A stretch of 64,000 nucleotides of DNA from Nocardioides aurantiacus (GTDB lineage Bacteria > Actinomycetota > Actinomycetes > Propionibacteriales > Nocardioidaceae), in the NCBI RefSeq assembly GCF_003752505.1, contig NZ_RKHO01000001.1:496001-560000 (forward strand), written 5' to 3'. Shown piece by piece: positions 44,736 to 56,136 of the stretch. Position numbers and translations under genes: made by a program. How positions within the stretch are numbered: position 1 is the first letter of the stretch; each line of letters starts with the position of its first letter. The notes beneath the pieces are model-generated. The model saw nothing but the letters and a program-made list of their open reading frames with translations, did no database searches and was not told where the DNA came from.

Positions 44736-45347
44736 ATGAGCACCCTGCGCATCGACCACGCCGTCTCCAGCGGCACCTTCAGCCTCGACGGCGAGACCCA
44801 CGAGGTCGACAACAACCTGTGGGTGGTCGGCAACGACGACGAGTGCGTCGTCATCGACGCCCCGCACAGCGTCGAGGACATCCTGGCGCTGGTCGGCGGC
44901 CGGCAGGTCAAGGCCATCATCGCCACCCACGCCCACGACGACCACGTCCGCGTGGCGCCCGAGCTGCGCGAGCGCGTCACCGCGCCGATCCTGATGCACC
45001 CGGCCGACCGCGAGGTCTGGGAGCTCACCCACACCGACCACCTGTGGGACGTCGACCTCGAGGACGGCCAGACCGTCAAGGTCGCCGGCGCCTCCATCAA
45101 GGTCCTCCACACGCCGGGCCACGCGCCGGGCGCGGTGAGCCTCTACGTCCACGACCTCGGCTGCGTGTTCACCGGCGACACCCTCTTCGAGGGCGGGCCC
45201 GGCGCGACCGGGCGGTCGTTCAGCGACGCCGGCCTGATCGAGCACTCGATCCGCACCAAGCTCTTCGACCTGCCCGACGAGACCGTCGTGCACACCGGCC
45301 ACGGGCCCGACACCACGATCGGTGCCGAGCGCGCCAACCTCGGGTGA
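44736..45347 (+). CDS. MBL-fold metallo-hydrolase, mscR-associated type
   Basis: A 203-residue metallo-beta-lactamase-fold hydrolase. The HxHxDH motif is THAHDDHVRV (near residue 70), with later ligands in LHTPGHAPGAVSLYV, VFTGDTLFEGGPGATGRSF and HTGHGPDTTIG. Glyoxalase-II-like enzymes of this kind are often encoded next to mscR and probably hydrolyse a mycothiol thioester; that role is inferred. A TAGCCT box sits 6 bp before the ATG, so it may be transcribed apart from the GH3 gene. Its stop overlaps the vanZ-like start (GTGA). Confidence 0.85.
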   Translation: MSTLRIDHAVSSGTFSLDGETHEVDNNLWVVGNDDECVVIDAPHSVEDILALVGGRQVKAIIATHAHDDHVRVAPELRERVTAPILMHPADREVWELTHTDHLWDVDLEDGQTVKVAGASIKVLHTPGHAPGAVSLYVHDLGCVFTGDTLFEGGPGATGRSFSDAGLIEHSIRTKLFDLPDETVVHTGHGPDTTIGAERANLG

Positions 45348-45733
45348 CCCGGCTGCGGCTGCCCGCCCGCGCGGTCTTCGTCGCCCTGCTGGTGGCCACG
45401 CTGGTCTCGTTCCTCACCCCGGCCGACGACCTCGCCGACCCCGGCGTCGACGACAAGGTGATGCACGCGCTGACCTTCTGCGTGCTCACCCTCTCCGGTG
45501 CGCTGGCCGGGGTCGGGTGGCGGCCGCTGCTCGCCGGGCTGGCGGCGTACGCCGTGGGCACCGAGGTGCTCCAGCACCTGCTCCCGATCGGGCGCCACGG
45601 CGACCCGCTCGACGCCCTGGCGGACCTCGTCGGGGTCGGCGTGGGGCTGCTGGTCGTGGCCGGCGTCGGTGCCCTCAGCCGGCGCGCGCCGTCCGCCGCT
45701 CCCGCACCACCTCGAGCACGCCGACCGAGGTAG
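45344..45733 (+). CDS. VanZ-like membrane protein
   Basis: A 129-residue protein with three to four hydrophobic segments (about 8-25, 43-58, 62-78 and 95-112). The VanZ-like pattern is visible in LTPADDLADPGVDDKVMHALTFCVLTL and in EVLQHLLPIGRHGDPLDALADLVG, where conserved acidic and histidine residues line the membrane. VanZ-like proteins lack an agreed general function. The GTG start overlaps the MBL gene stop. The Arg/Pro-rich tail overlaps the convergent MFS gene by 59 bp. Confidence 0.75.
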   Translation: MTRLRLPARAVFVALLVATLVSFLTPADDLADPGVDDKVMHALTFCVLTLSGALAGVGWRPLLAGLAAYAVGTEVLQHLLPIGRHGDPLDALADLVGVGVGLLVVAGVGALSRRAPSAAPAPPRARRPR

Positions 45734-47138
45734 CCGCCAGCACGAAGCACAGCGAGACCCCGACCGCGACGGCCAGCGCCGCGGCGTACGACGTGGGGCC
45801 GGGGCCCGCGACCGCGGCGAAGAACGCCGCGCCGATGACCGCCTGGCCGACGGCGAGGCCCACCCGCTGCGCGGTCTGCAGCACGCCGCCGGCGGTGCTG
45901 CCGACGACGGGGTCGACCTCGGCGAGGGTGAGCGCCTGGTTGGGCGTGATCACCGCGCCGTTGCCGACGCCCATCAGGAACAGCGGCACCGCCAGGGCGT
46001 ACGCCGCGGCCCCGGGCGGGGTGAGGTGGGCCGCGACCGCCAGCGAGACGCCGCCGACCCCGAAGACCGCGGTGCCCACGACGGTGAGCGGGCGCCCGAC
46101 CCGGGTGACGAAGCGGCCGGCGGCCTGCGCGGCCACCGCGCTGCCGACGGCGAACGCGGTGACCGCCAGCGCCGTGTGCAGCGCGCTGTAGCCCAGGCCG
46201 CGCTGGAAGTAGAGGGTGAGCACGAGCGGGATGCCCGCCTGCGCCGGGAAGTAGAGCAGCGCCAGCACCACGCCGGAGGTGTACGACGGCTGCCGGAACA
46301 GCCGCAGGTCGACCAGCGGGTCGAGCCGGGCGCGGGTGAGCCGCCGCTCGCGGCGGTAGAAGCCGAGGAGCAGCGCCGCCGCGGGGGCGAGCAGCACGAG
46401 CACGACCGGGCCGACCCGCTCCAGCTCGACGGCGGTGAACAGCACGCAGAAGGTGGCAGCGCCCAGCAGCAACGACCCGACCACGTCGAGCCGGTGGCGT
46501 CCGGTCGACGGGGTCTCGGGGAGCAGCCGCCGGGCCAGCACGAGCACCACCACGGCGATCGGCACGTTGACGAAGAACACCAGCCGCCAGCCCAGCTCGG
46601 GTCCGCCGACCGCGATCAGCAGCCCGCCGACCATCGGGCCCAGCGCGACGCCGAGACCGACGGTGGTGCCCAGCGCCCCGAACGCGCGGCCGCGCTCCTC
46701 GCCGCGGAACATCTGCTGGATCAGGCCCGAGACCTGCGGGTTGATCAGGCCGCCCGCGACGCCCTGCAGCACCCGGGCGGCGATCAGCAGCTCGGGCGTG
46801 GGGGCGAGCCCGGCGACGGCGCTGGTGAGCGCGAACCCGACCACCCCGACCTGGAACATCAGCTTGCGGCCGTGGTCGTCGCCGAGCCGCCCGGCCAGGA
46901 CCGGCACGAGGCCGAAGGCGAGGGTGTAGCCGCTGACGATCCACTGCAGCTCGGCCGGACCTGCTCCGGTGGCGTCGCTGATCGAGGGCAGCGCGACGTT
47001 GGTGATGGAGACGTCGAGCAGCGTCATGAACAGCGCGCTGCAGCACACCAGCAGCGCCAGCCAGCGGTTGGTCGGGGCGGCGGGAGCGGGAGCGGCGCCG
47101 TCCTGGTGGGCGTGCTGGTCGTGGGGGAACTCGCTCAC
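45675..47138 (-). CDS. MFS multidrug efflux transporter, DHA2 type
   Basis: A 487-residue major facilitator with about fourteen hydrophobic segments. It starts with a short His/Pro/Ala-rich cytoplasmic tail, then NRWLALLVCCSALFMTLLDVSITNVALPS, which is typical of DHA2 drug exporters. Motif A appears as GRLGDDHGRKLMF and motif C-like as LGTTVGLGVALGPMVGGLL. The exported compound is unknown. The GTG start overlaps the stop of the upstream methyltransferase gene (GTGA), so the two are co-translated. No TetR or MarR regulator is adjacent. Confidence 0.87.
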   Translation of the reverse strand: MSEFPHDQHAHQDGAAPAPAAPTNRWLALLVCCSALFMTLLDVSITNVALPSISDATGAGPAELQWIVSGYTLAFGLVPVLAGRLGDDHGRKLMFQVGVVGFALTSAVAGLAPTPELLIAARVLQGVAGGLINPQVSGLIQQMFRGEERGRAFGALGTTVGLGVALGPMVGGLLIAVGGPELGWRLVFFVNVPIAVVVLVLARRLLPETPSTGRHRLDVVGSLLLGAATFCVLFTAVELERVGPVVLVLLAPAAALLLGFYRRERRLTRARLDPLVDLRLFRQPSYTSGVVLALLYFPAQAGIPLVLTLYFQRGLGYSALHTALAVTAFAVGSAVAAQAAGRFVTRVGRPLTVVGTAVFGVGGVSLAVAAHLTPPGAAAYALAVPLFLMGVGNGAVITPNQALTLAEVDPVVGSTAGGVLQTAQRVGLAVGQAVIGAAFFAAVAGPGPTSYAAALAVAVGVSLCFVLAATSVGVLEVVRERRTARAG

Positions 47139-48307
47139 GCCGGCGGCTCCACCAGCAGCGCGACGCCCTTGCCCGCGACCCGGGTCATCACCAGGGTCGC
47201 CTCGGCGGTCCCGCGCAGCGCCAGCCGCCTGCGCAGCTCCTCGGGCACCACCTGGACGCCGCGCTTCTTGATCGTCAGCCGGCCCACGCCCCGCTCGCGC
47301 AGCGCGGCCCGCAGCGGCTTCTCGCGGTAGGGCAGCTCCTCGACGACGCGGTAGCAGCGCGCGAACGGCGTCGCGACCGACGCCGGGGCGCCGACGTAGG
47401 CGATGTGCGGGTCCAGCAGGTGCCCGTCGGCCAGCGCCGCCACCGCCTGCACCAGGCCGGCGCGGATGACCGCGCCGTCCGGCTCCAGGACGTACGCCGG
47501 CAGGCCGTCCGCCTCGCGCAGCGAGCCCGCGGCCGGGAGGTCCTCGTCGGTCAGCGTGGCCAGGCCGCCGTCGCCGATCACGGTCGCCCGCCGGGCGGTG
47601 GTGGCCAGCCGCCCCGACCACAGCACCGCCTCCTTGACCTCGCGGCGGTCGCTGACCCACTCCGCCTCGACGCCGTCGGGCACGACCTCGTGGGGGAGGC
47701 CGGGCGCGAGCTTGACGCAGGCGTCGCGGGTCAGCAGGTCGAGCACGAACGGCCACGGCGGTGTCCAGCCGTCGACGTCGAAGACGCGGCCGCGGGCGGA
47801 GCGGCGGGCCGGGTCGGCGTACGCCACGTCGAAGGCGGTGGTGTCCACCTCGGTCGCGTCGGCGACGCCGACCGCGCCGCCCAGCCCCAGCGCGGCGAGG
47901 TTGGCGCGGGCGACCTCGACCCGCACGGGGTCGAGGTCGACGCCGGCGACGGTGAGCCCCGCCCGGGCCAGCGCGACCAGGTCGCCGCCGATGCCGCAGC
48001 CGAGGTCGACCACGGTCCGCAGCCCCGAGGCGCGCAGCCGGGCGGCGCGGTGGGCGGCCACCGGGGCGCGGGTGGCCTGCTCGAGGCCGTCGGGGGTGAA
48101 GTACATCCGGGCGGCGTCCTCGCCCAGCTTGGCCACGGCGCGGCGCCGCAGCTCGACCTGGGTCAGCGCCGCGGCGACGTGCTCGGGGGCCGCCGTACGC
48201 CGCAGCGACTCCGCGTCCGAGAGCGACCTCGGGTCGAGACCGGTCGCCCGGTCGAGCAGCCGCCGGCCGTCGTCGGTGAGCAGCCAGCGGAAGGCGTCGA
48301 GGTCCAC
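47135..48307 (-). CDS. class I SAM-dependent methyltransferase with THUMP-like C-terminal domain
   Basis: A 390-residue protein. An N-terminal helical part (about 1-85, FRWLLTDDGRRLLDRATGL) leads into a Rossmann methyltransferase domain with TVVDLGCGIGGDLVALARAG (motif I, about 98-117), VAGVDLDPVRV and FDVAYADPARR. The last 60 residues (YREKPLRAALRERGVGRLTIKKRGV) match the basic THUMP-like end of an actinobacterial family. An RNA substrate is plausible but unproven. The start is GTG at 48307. It is divergent from groES and coupled to the MFS gene. Confidence 0.8.
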   Translation of the reverse strand: MDLDAFRWLLTDDGRRLLDRATGLDPRSLSDAESLRRTAAPEHVAAALTQVELRRRAVAKLGEDAARMYFTPDGLEQATRAPVAAHRAARLRASGLRTVVDLGCGIGGDLVALARAGLTVAGVDLDPVRVEVARANLAALGLGGAVGVADATEVDTTAFDVAYADPARRSARGRVFDVDGWTPPWPFVLDLLTRDACVKLAPGLPHEVVPDGVEAEWVSDRREVKEAVLWSGRLATTARRATVIGDGGLATLTDEDLPAAGSLREADGLPAYVLEPDGAVIRAGLVQAVAALADGHLLDPHIAYVGAPASVATPFARCYRVVEELPYREKPLRAALRERGVGRLTIKKRGVQVVPEELRRRLALRGTAEATLVMTRVAGKGVALLVEPPA

Positions 48308-48375
48308 CCGGCCATCCTGGACCACCGCTGGGGCACCGGTCCGGGCCGGGGACGGCGACGCGGGGGAGGGGTGCT

Positions 48376-48402
48376 CTGGCACTCGGTGGATGTGAGTGCT
48401 AG
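48376..48402 (+). promoter_or_regulatory. CIRCE operator 1 upstream of groES
   Basis: Arms CTGGCACTC (48376-48384) and GAGTGCTAG (48394-48402) with the standard 9-bp spacer; only one position fails to pair. This is the HrcA repressor site that controls heat-shock chaperonin genes. Confidence 0.9.
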
Positions 48403-48409
48403 TTTTTCG

Positions 48410-48436
48410 TTGGCACTCTCCCCGTGAGTGTGCCAG
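48410..48436 (+). promoter_or_regulatory. CIRCE-like operator 2 upstream of groES
   Basis: Left arm TTGGCACTC (48410-48418), 9-bp spacer, right arm GTGTGCCAG (48428-48436), matching the ideal inverted arm at seven of nine positions. Its centre is 34 bp from that of CIRCE 1. Confidence 0.65.
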
Positions 48437-48538
48437 CGCTTGTACGGCGTACGACCCCCGCGACGGCGTGCTCCGCCACAAGTGCCGAACTTCGCAAGCC
48501 AACCCCAGACAACTGCGTGGAAAGTGGAGGTCGACAAC

Positions 48539-48832
48539 GTGTCGGTCAACATCAAGCCCCTCGAGGACCGGATCGTCGTCAAGGCCCTGGAGGCCGAGCA
48601 GACCACGGCGTCCGGCCTGGTCATCCCGGACACCGCCAAGGAGAAGCCCCAGGAGGGCGAGGTCCTGAGCATCGGTCCCGGCCGCGTCGACGACAACGGC
48701 AACCGCGTCCCGCTCGACGTGCAGGTCGGCGACAAGGTCATCTACAGCAAGTACGGCGGCACCGAGGTGAAGTACGCCGGCGAGGAGTACCTCATCCTCT
48801 CCGCGCGCGACGTCCTCGCCGTCGTCTCCTGA
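48539..48832 (+). CDS. groES: co-chaperonin GroES
   Basis: A 97-residue 10-kDa co-chaperonin, the usual length. It begins [20 protein letters not shown], has the mobile loop [19 protein letters not shown] (about 20-38), the body [15 protein letters not shown] and the C-terminal [19 protein letters not shown]. The GTG at 48539 is chosen because GGAGG lies 8 bases upstream and homology starts there. The leader of about 100 nt after the two CIRCE boxes holds no other gene. A hairpin and 125 bp separate it from groEL. Confidence 0.97.
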   Translation: MSVNIKPLEDRIVVKALEAEQTTASGLVIPDTAKEKPQEGEVLSIGPGRVDDNGNRVPLDVQVGDKVIYSKYGGTEVKYAGEEYLILSARDVLAVVS

Positions 48833-48852
48833 TCCACCCGCACCACCCCTGA

Positions 48853-50574
<1,722 letters not shown>

Positions 50575-50611
50575 GCCCCTCGCTCCACCCAGCTCCACCC
50601 AGCTCCACCCG

Positions 50612-50643
50612 CCGGCCCGTCGCGCTCCTGCGCGGCGGGCCGG
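50612..50643 (+). terminator. groESL terminator
   Basis: A 13-bp stem (50612-50624 with 50631-50643, one G-T pair) and loop CTCCTG, 38 bp after the groEL stop. It is preceded by three direct repeats of AGCTCCACCC-type sequence (about 50581-50610). The remaining bases to 50850 hold a smaller hairpin (50793-50810) and no gene. Confidence 0.75.
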
Positions 50644-50850
50644 TGTGCGTGCGGGGGTGGTGGCCTGGAGTGGCCGTCGAGCGGCCCGAGATGTCCGGGT
50701 GTCCCGTCCGGCTGCCCGTCGTACGCCGCGAGGGTGGTGGGCCGGAGAGCTGGCTGCTCGGCCGGGGTCGTCGCTCCGGCGCAGTGACGGTCTCCCGAGC
50801 GACCTCGGGAAACCGCGGAGCCCGGGCCGGCCCCGCTCCGGACCCGCCCC

Positions 50851-51561
50851 CTACCCGCCCGCCTGCTCGCCCAACGCCTCGGCGGCCTCGTCGATGATGC
50901 CGCGCATGGCAGCCTCGGCGGCGGGGGCGTCGCCCTCGCGGACCGCCCGGGCGACGGCGTCGTGGAGGGCGATGGCGGCGGGGTTGGGCCGGGCGGGCAT
51001 CAGGTCGTGGTGGGTGCGTCCGGCGAGCACCTCGGCGACGACGTCGGCCAGCGCCCGGATCATCTCGTTGCCGCTGGCGGCGAGCAGGGTGGCGTGGAAG
51101 CGGACGTCCGCGACGAGGTAGGACTCCAGGTCGCCGGCGCGGCCGTGGACGGCCATGTCGCTGACGGCCGCGGCCAGGGAGGCGCACTGCTCGGGGGTCG
51201 CCCGGGTCGCGGCCAGGGAGGCGGCGACCGGCTCGAACCCGCGGCGCAGCTCGGCGAGGGAGAGCAGCTGAGCCGCCCGGTCGTCGCCGGCCAGGCGCCA
51301 GCGGATCAGCCGGGGGTCGAAGACGTGCCACCGCTCGCGCGGCTGCACGGTGACGCCGACCCGACGGCGCGAGGTGAGCATCCCCATCGAGTCCAGGACG
51401 CGCACCGCCTCGCGGGCGACGGGGACGGAGACGCCGTGCTCGCGGGCGATGCCCTCCAGGGTCAGCACCGTGCCCGCGGGGAGGCCGCCCGCGACGAGGC
51501 GCTCGCCCAGGGCGTCGAGCAGCTCGGCGTGGAGCGCGCCGTGCACGCGGGGGACGGTCAT
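50851..51561 (-). CDS. GntR/FadR-family transcriptional repressor of the gluconate genes
   Basis: A 236-residue regulator. The N-terminal winged helix-turn-helix (about 8-75) has AELLDALGERLVAGGLPAG and LTLEGIAREHGVSVPVAREAVRVLDSMG. The all-helical FCD ligand domain (about 90-225) has the metal-type ligands in the Asp/His pattern DVRFHATLLAASGNEMI and ALHDAVARAVREGD. It is divergent from gntK-gntP, and the 138-bp gap holds two near-identical palindromes that are probable operators. A gluconate or 6-phosphogluconate ligand is inferred from context. Confidence 0.88.
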   Translation of the reverse strand: MTVPRVHGALHAELLDALGERLVAGGLPAGTVLTLEGIAREHGVSVPVAREAVRVLDSMGMLTSRRRVGVTVQPRERWHVFDPRLIRWRLAGDDRAAQLLSLAELRRGFEPVAASLAATRATPEQCASLAAAVSDMAVHGRAGDLESYLVADVRFHATLLAASGNEMIRALADVVAEVLAGRTHHDLMPARPNPAAIALHDAVARAVREGDAPAAEAAMRGIIDEAAEALGEQAGG

Positions 51562-51593
51562 GCCGCGATCCTGGCAGGCGCCGCCCGCGAAGG

Positions 51594-51608
51594 AAAGATC
51601 TGATCAAT
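51594..51608. promoter_or_regulatory. GntR-type operator, left copy
   Basis: AAAGATCTGATCAAT, a palindrome centred on 51601 and imperfect in its right end. It shares AAAGATC-N-GATC with the right copy. Confidence 0.6.
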
Positions 51609-51622
51609 GTTCCGCGACCCCT

Positions 51623-51651
51623 TGCAAAGATCAGATCTTTGGCGGCATGCT
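51623..51651 (+). promoter_or_regulatory. probable gntK promoter overlapping the right operator
   Basis: TTGCAA (51623-51628), a 17-bp spacer and CATGCT (51646-51651). The spacer is largely filled by the right operator, so a bound repressor would block RNA polymerase. Confidence 0.4.
51626..51640. promoter_or_regulatory. GntR-type operator, right copy
   Basis: AAAGATCAGATCTTT, a perfect 15-bp palindrome around a central A (51633). The centres of the two copies are 32 bp apart, about three helical turns. Confidence 0.7.
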
Positions 51652-51699
51652 GTGGCGACCATCACAGACGCCGCCACGGCGGCACCACGGGAGCCACGC

Positions 51700-52242
51700 A
51701 TGTCAGCACCTCCGTCGCCGGCCGCCCCCGGCGCTCCGCTCGTCGTCGTCATGGGCGTCTCCGGATCGGGCAAGTCGACCGTCGGGGCCGCGCTCGCGCA
51801 GCGCCTCGGGGTGCCGTACGCCGACGCCGACGACTTCCACCCCGACGCCAACATCGCCAAGATGAGCGCCGGCCACGCGCTCGACGACACCGACCGCGGG
51901 CCCTGGCTCGACGCGGTGGGCGCCTGGCTGGCCGACCACGACGCCTCGGGCGGCGTGATGAGCTGCTCGGCGCTCAAGGTGGCCTACCGCGACCAGCTCC
52001 GCCACCACGCGCCGCGGGCCGAGCTGGTCCACCTCGAGGGCACCCGTGAGGTCATCGCGAGGCGCCAGGCCAGCCGGCCGGGTCACTTCATGCCGGCCTC
52101 GCTCCTGGACTCCCAGTTCGCCACGCTCGAGCCGCTCGGTCCGCACGAGCCCGGCCAGGTGATCAGCGTCGACCAGTCCGTCGACGCGATCGTCCAGGCG
52201 TACGTCGACCAGCACACCACCACCGAGAGCAGGACCCGATGA
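51700..52242 (+). CDS. gntK: gluconokinase
   Basis: A 180-residue P-loop kinase that phosphorylates gluconate to 6-phosphogluconate. Walker A is VMGVSGSGKSTVGAALAQRL (about 18-37), followed by ADADDFHPDANIAKMSAGHAL, DDTDRGPWLDAVGAWL and CSALKVAYRDQLR, the complete GntK pattern. The ATG at 51700 is chosen because the domain begins shortly after; the frame is open upstream to an ATG at 51607 inside the operator region. ATGA overlap couples it to the permease gene. Confidence 0.93.
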   Translation: MSAPPSPAAPGAPLVVVMGVSGSGKSTVGAALAQRLGVPYADADDFHPDANIAKMSAGHALDDTDRGPWLDAVGAWLADHDASGGVMSCSALKVAYRDQLRHHAPRAELVHLEGTREVIARRQASRPGHFMPASLLDSQFATLEPLGPHEPGQVISVDQSVDAIVQAYVDQHTTTESRTR

Positions 52243-53639
52243 TCCCGTTGCCACTCCTGTCCGTCCCGGCCGCCGACGCCGCGCCCCTGGCCGAGCCCGT
52301 CGCCTCCGGCCTGCAGCTCGTCGTCGCGGCCCTGGCCGCGATCGCCCTCATCGTCGTGCTGATCACGTGGGCCAAGGTCCACCCGTTCCTGGCGCTGATC
52401 CTCGGCGGGCTGACCGTCGGCATCGTCGCCGGGCAGAACATCAACGACGTCATCACCAGCTTCTCGACCGGCTTCGGCACCACGGCCGCCGGTGTCGGTG
52501 CGCTGATCGCCCTGGGTGCGATGTTCGCCAAGCTGCTGGCCGACTCCGGCGGCGCGGACCAGATCGTCGACACGATCGTCTCGCGGGCCTCGGCCCGGAC
52601 GCTGCCGTGGGCGATGGCCGGCGTCGGTGCGCTGATCGGGCTGCCGATGTTCTTCGAGATCGGCCTCGTGCTGCTGATGCCGGTGATCTACCTCGTCGCC
52701 CGTCGGGCCCAGATGTCGGTGATCGCGATCGGCATCCCGACCCTGGCCGGCCTCTCCGCGATGCACGGCCTCGTCCCGCCCCACCCCGGCCCGCTCGTGG
52801 CGATCGACTCGCTGGGCGCCGACCTCGGCACCACGCTGCTGTTCGGCGTCATCGTCGCGGTCCCGACGGTCGTGGTCGCCGGCCCGCTGTTCGGCAAGCT
52901 GGCGGGCCGCTGGGTCGACGTACCGGCTCCGGAGCTGTTCGAGTCCCGCGAGGAGAAGCCGGTCGCGAGCCGTCCGGGCTTCGGCGTCACCCTGTTCACG
53001 GTGCTGCTGCCCGTGGCGCTGATGATGCTCAAGGCGCTGGTCGACATCTTCCTCACCGACGAGGAGAACACCGTCCGCCAGGTCTTCGACGTGATCGGCA
53101 ACCCCTTCACCGCGCTGCTGATCGCCGTCCTGGTCGCGATGTTCACCTTCGGCCGCGGCTCGGGCATGGACCGTGCCGGCATCACGAAGTCGGTGGAGAC
53201 CTCGCTGCCGGCGATCGCCGGCATCCTGCTCATCGTCGCCGCCGGCGGTGGCTTCAAGCAGGTCCTCGTCGACACCGGCGTCGGCACGCTGCTCGCCGAC
53301 TGGGCCCGCGACGCCGACGTCTCGGTGCTGCTCCTCGCCTGGTTCGTGGCCGTGCTGATCCGCCTCGCCACCGGCTCCGCGACGGTGGCCACCATCACCG
53401 CCTCGGCGCTGATGCTGGGCCTGGTGGAGGGACTGAGCCAGCCCGAGGTGTCGCTGGTGGTCCTGGCCATCGGCGCGGGCTCGGTGTTCTTCAGCCACGT
53501 CAACGACGCCGGGTTCTGGCTGGTCAAGGAGTACTTCGGGCTCTCGGTCGGCCAGACCATCAGGTCCTGGTCGCTGATGGAGACCGTGCTGTCGGTCTCC
53601 GGCCTGGTGTTCGTGCTGCTGCTCGGGCTCGTCGTCTGA
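52239..53639 (+). CDS. gntP: gluconate:H+ symporter, GntP family
   Basis: A 466-residue permease with about twelve to thirteen hydrophobic segments. Family motifs are visible in AKVHPFLALILGGLTVGIVAG, GVGALIALGAMFAKLLADSGGAD, GLPMFFEIGLVLLMPVIY and SAMHGLVPPHPGPLVAI; the last regions NDAGFWLVKEYFGLS and QTIRSWSLMETVLS are strongly conserved. It imports gluconate for the kinase encoded by the overlapping upstream gene. The start overlaps the gntK stop (ATGA). With the divergent repressor this forms a self-contained gluconate catabolic switch. Confidence 0.94.
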   Translation: MIPLPLLSVPAADAAPLAEPVASGLQLVVAALAAIALIVVLITWAKVHPFLALILGGLTVGIVAGQNINDVITSFSTGFGTTAAGVGALIALGAMFAKLLADSGGADQIVDTIVSRASARTLPWAMAGVGALIGLPMFFEIGLVLLMPVIYLVARRAQMSVIAIGIPTLAGLSAMHGLVPPHPGPLVAIDSLGADLGTTLLFGVIVAVPTVVVAGPLFGKLAGRWVDVPAPELFESREEKPVASRPGFGVTLFTVLLPVALMMLKALVDIFLTDEENTVRQVFDVIGNPFTALLIAVLVAMFTFGRGSGMDRAGITKSVETSLPAIAGILLIVAAGGGFKQVLVDTGVGTLLADWARDADVSVLLLAWFVAVLIRLATGSATVATITASALMLGLVEGLSQPEVSLVVLAIGAGSVFFSHVNDAGFWLVKEYFGLSVGQTIRSWSLMETVLSVSGLVFVLLLGLVV

Positions 53640-53707
53640 GGGCCGTGCGGGTGAGTTGACCTCACCGAAATACGGACGCATCGGATCCGCAACACGGGCC
53701 CAGCACA

Positions 53708-54517
53708 GTGACGCACATGTTCTTCCGAGTGCGAGCCTCGCTGACGGACCGTCCCGGTGCGCTCGCGAGCCTGGCCTCGACCTGCGGGGACGCGGGCCTC
53801 AACATCCTGGGCCTGCAGCTGTTCCCCGATCTCGGGAAGGTCACCGACGAGCTGGTGATCAGCACGCCCGAGGGCTGGACCGCGCGGGCGGTCGCTGAGC
53901 TCGTGGGTGGTGCAGGCGGGGACGAGGTGAGCGTCGAACCCTGCACCACCCACGACCTGATCGACCAGCCCACGCGGTGGCTCGCCGCCGCCCAGGACGT
54001 GGTGGGCGACCCCACCCGGCTGCCGGAGCTGCTGGACAAGCTGCTCGGGCCGCACCCGGAGCGGTGGACCGCCACGGAGCACTCCCGGGCCGGTGCGCTG
54101 ACCGCGCTCGCCGAGGCGGGCGGTCCTGACGAGGCCGCCTCGGCCGGGGGCCGGCCCCGCTCCGCCGGGGTGTCGTACGCCGTGTCCCCGACCGGCCTCG
54201 TGGCCCGGATCGGTGGCCACACGGTCGGTGTGGCCACGGTGGCGCCGACCGAGGCCCAGGAGGTCACCATCGAGGTCGCCCCGGCGTGGCGTCGGCTGGG
54301 CATCGGGAGCGCGCTGCTGCAGCGCGCCTGCGACCTCGTGGCCGAGCGCGGCCTGGCCGAGATGGTGCTGCTGGCGCCGGCCGAGGACGAGGGCTTCGTC
54401 TCGATGGTGTGCAGCACCGGGATGCGTGCCCGGATCCGGGTCACGCAGGGCGTGCTCCAGGCCCGGATCCCGCTGGCGGGCCACGGCGCCCGGGGCAGCA
54501 CCACCCCCGTCGGCTGA
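53708..54517 (+). CDS. ACT domain-GNAT acetyltransferase fusion
   Basis: A 269-residue protein. Residues about 4-80 form an ACT domain (FFRVRASLTDRPGALASLAS, CGDAGLNILGLQLFPD), a fold that usually binds amino acids. After a variable linker, residues about 155-250 are GNAT-like, with VTIEVAPAWRRLGIGSALLQRA as the acetyl-CoA loop and a degenerate end (GFVSMVCSTGMRARIRV). The pair suggests an acetyltransferase controlled by an amino acid, but the substrate is unknown. The start is GTG at 53708, or ATG three codons later. It precedes guaB by 104 bp. Confidence 0.75.
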   Translation: MTHMFFRVRASLTDRPGALASLASTCGDAGLNILGLQLFPDLGKVTDELVISTPEGWTARAVAELVGGAGGDEVSVEPCTTHDLIDQPTRWLAAAQDVVGDPTRLPELLDKLLGPHPERWTATEHSRAGALTALAEAGGPDEAASAGGRPRSAGVSYAVSPTGLVARIGGHTVGVATVAPTEAQEVTIEVAPAWRRLGIGSALLQRACDLVAERGLAEMVLLAPAEDEGFVSMVCSTGMRARIRVTQGVLQARIPLAGHGARGSTTPVG

Positions 54518-54576
54518 CCGCCGGCAGCGGCCCGCCCGCGCCCGAGCCGGGGGAAGATCGTGCCGTCGCCGACGGT

Positions 54577-56133
<1,557 letters not shown>

Positions 56134-56136
56134 GCG

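Noticed and set aside
48410-48434. Second CIRCE read with a 7-bp spacer (TTGGCACTC-N7-GAGTGTGCC)
   Set aside because: CIRCE spacing is strictly 9 bp. Using 9 bp gives a right arm with seven of nine matches, so the 9-bp reading was used.
51607-51699. Upstream ATG start for gntK at 51607
   Set aside because: It would place the operators and likely promoter inside the coding region. The added residues have no family similarity.
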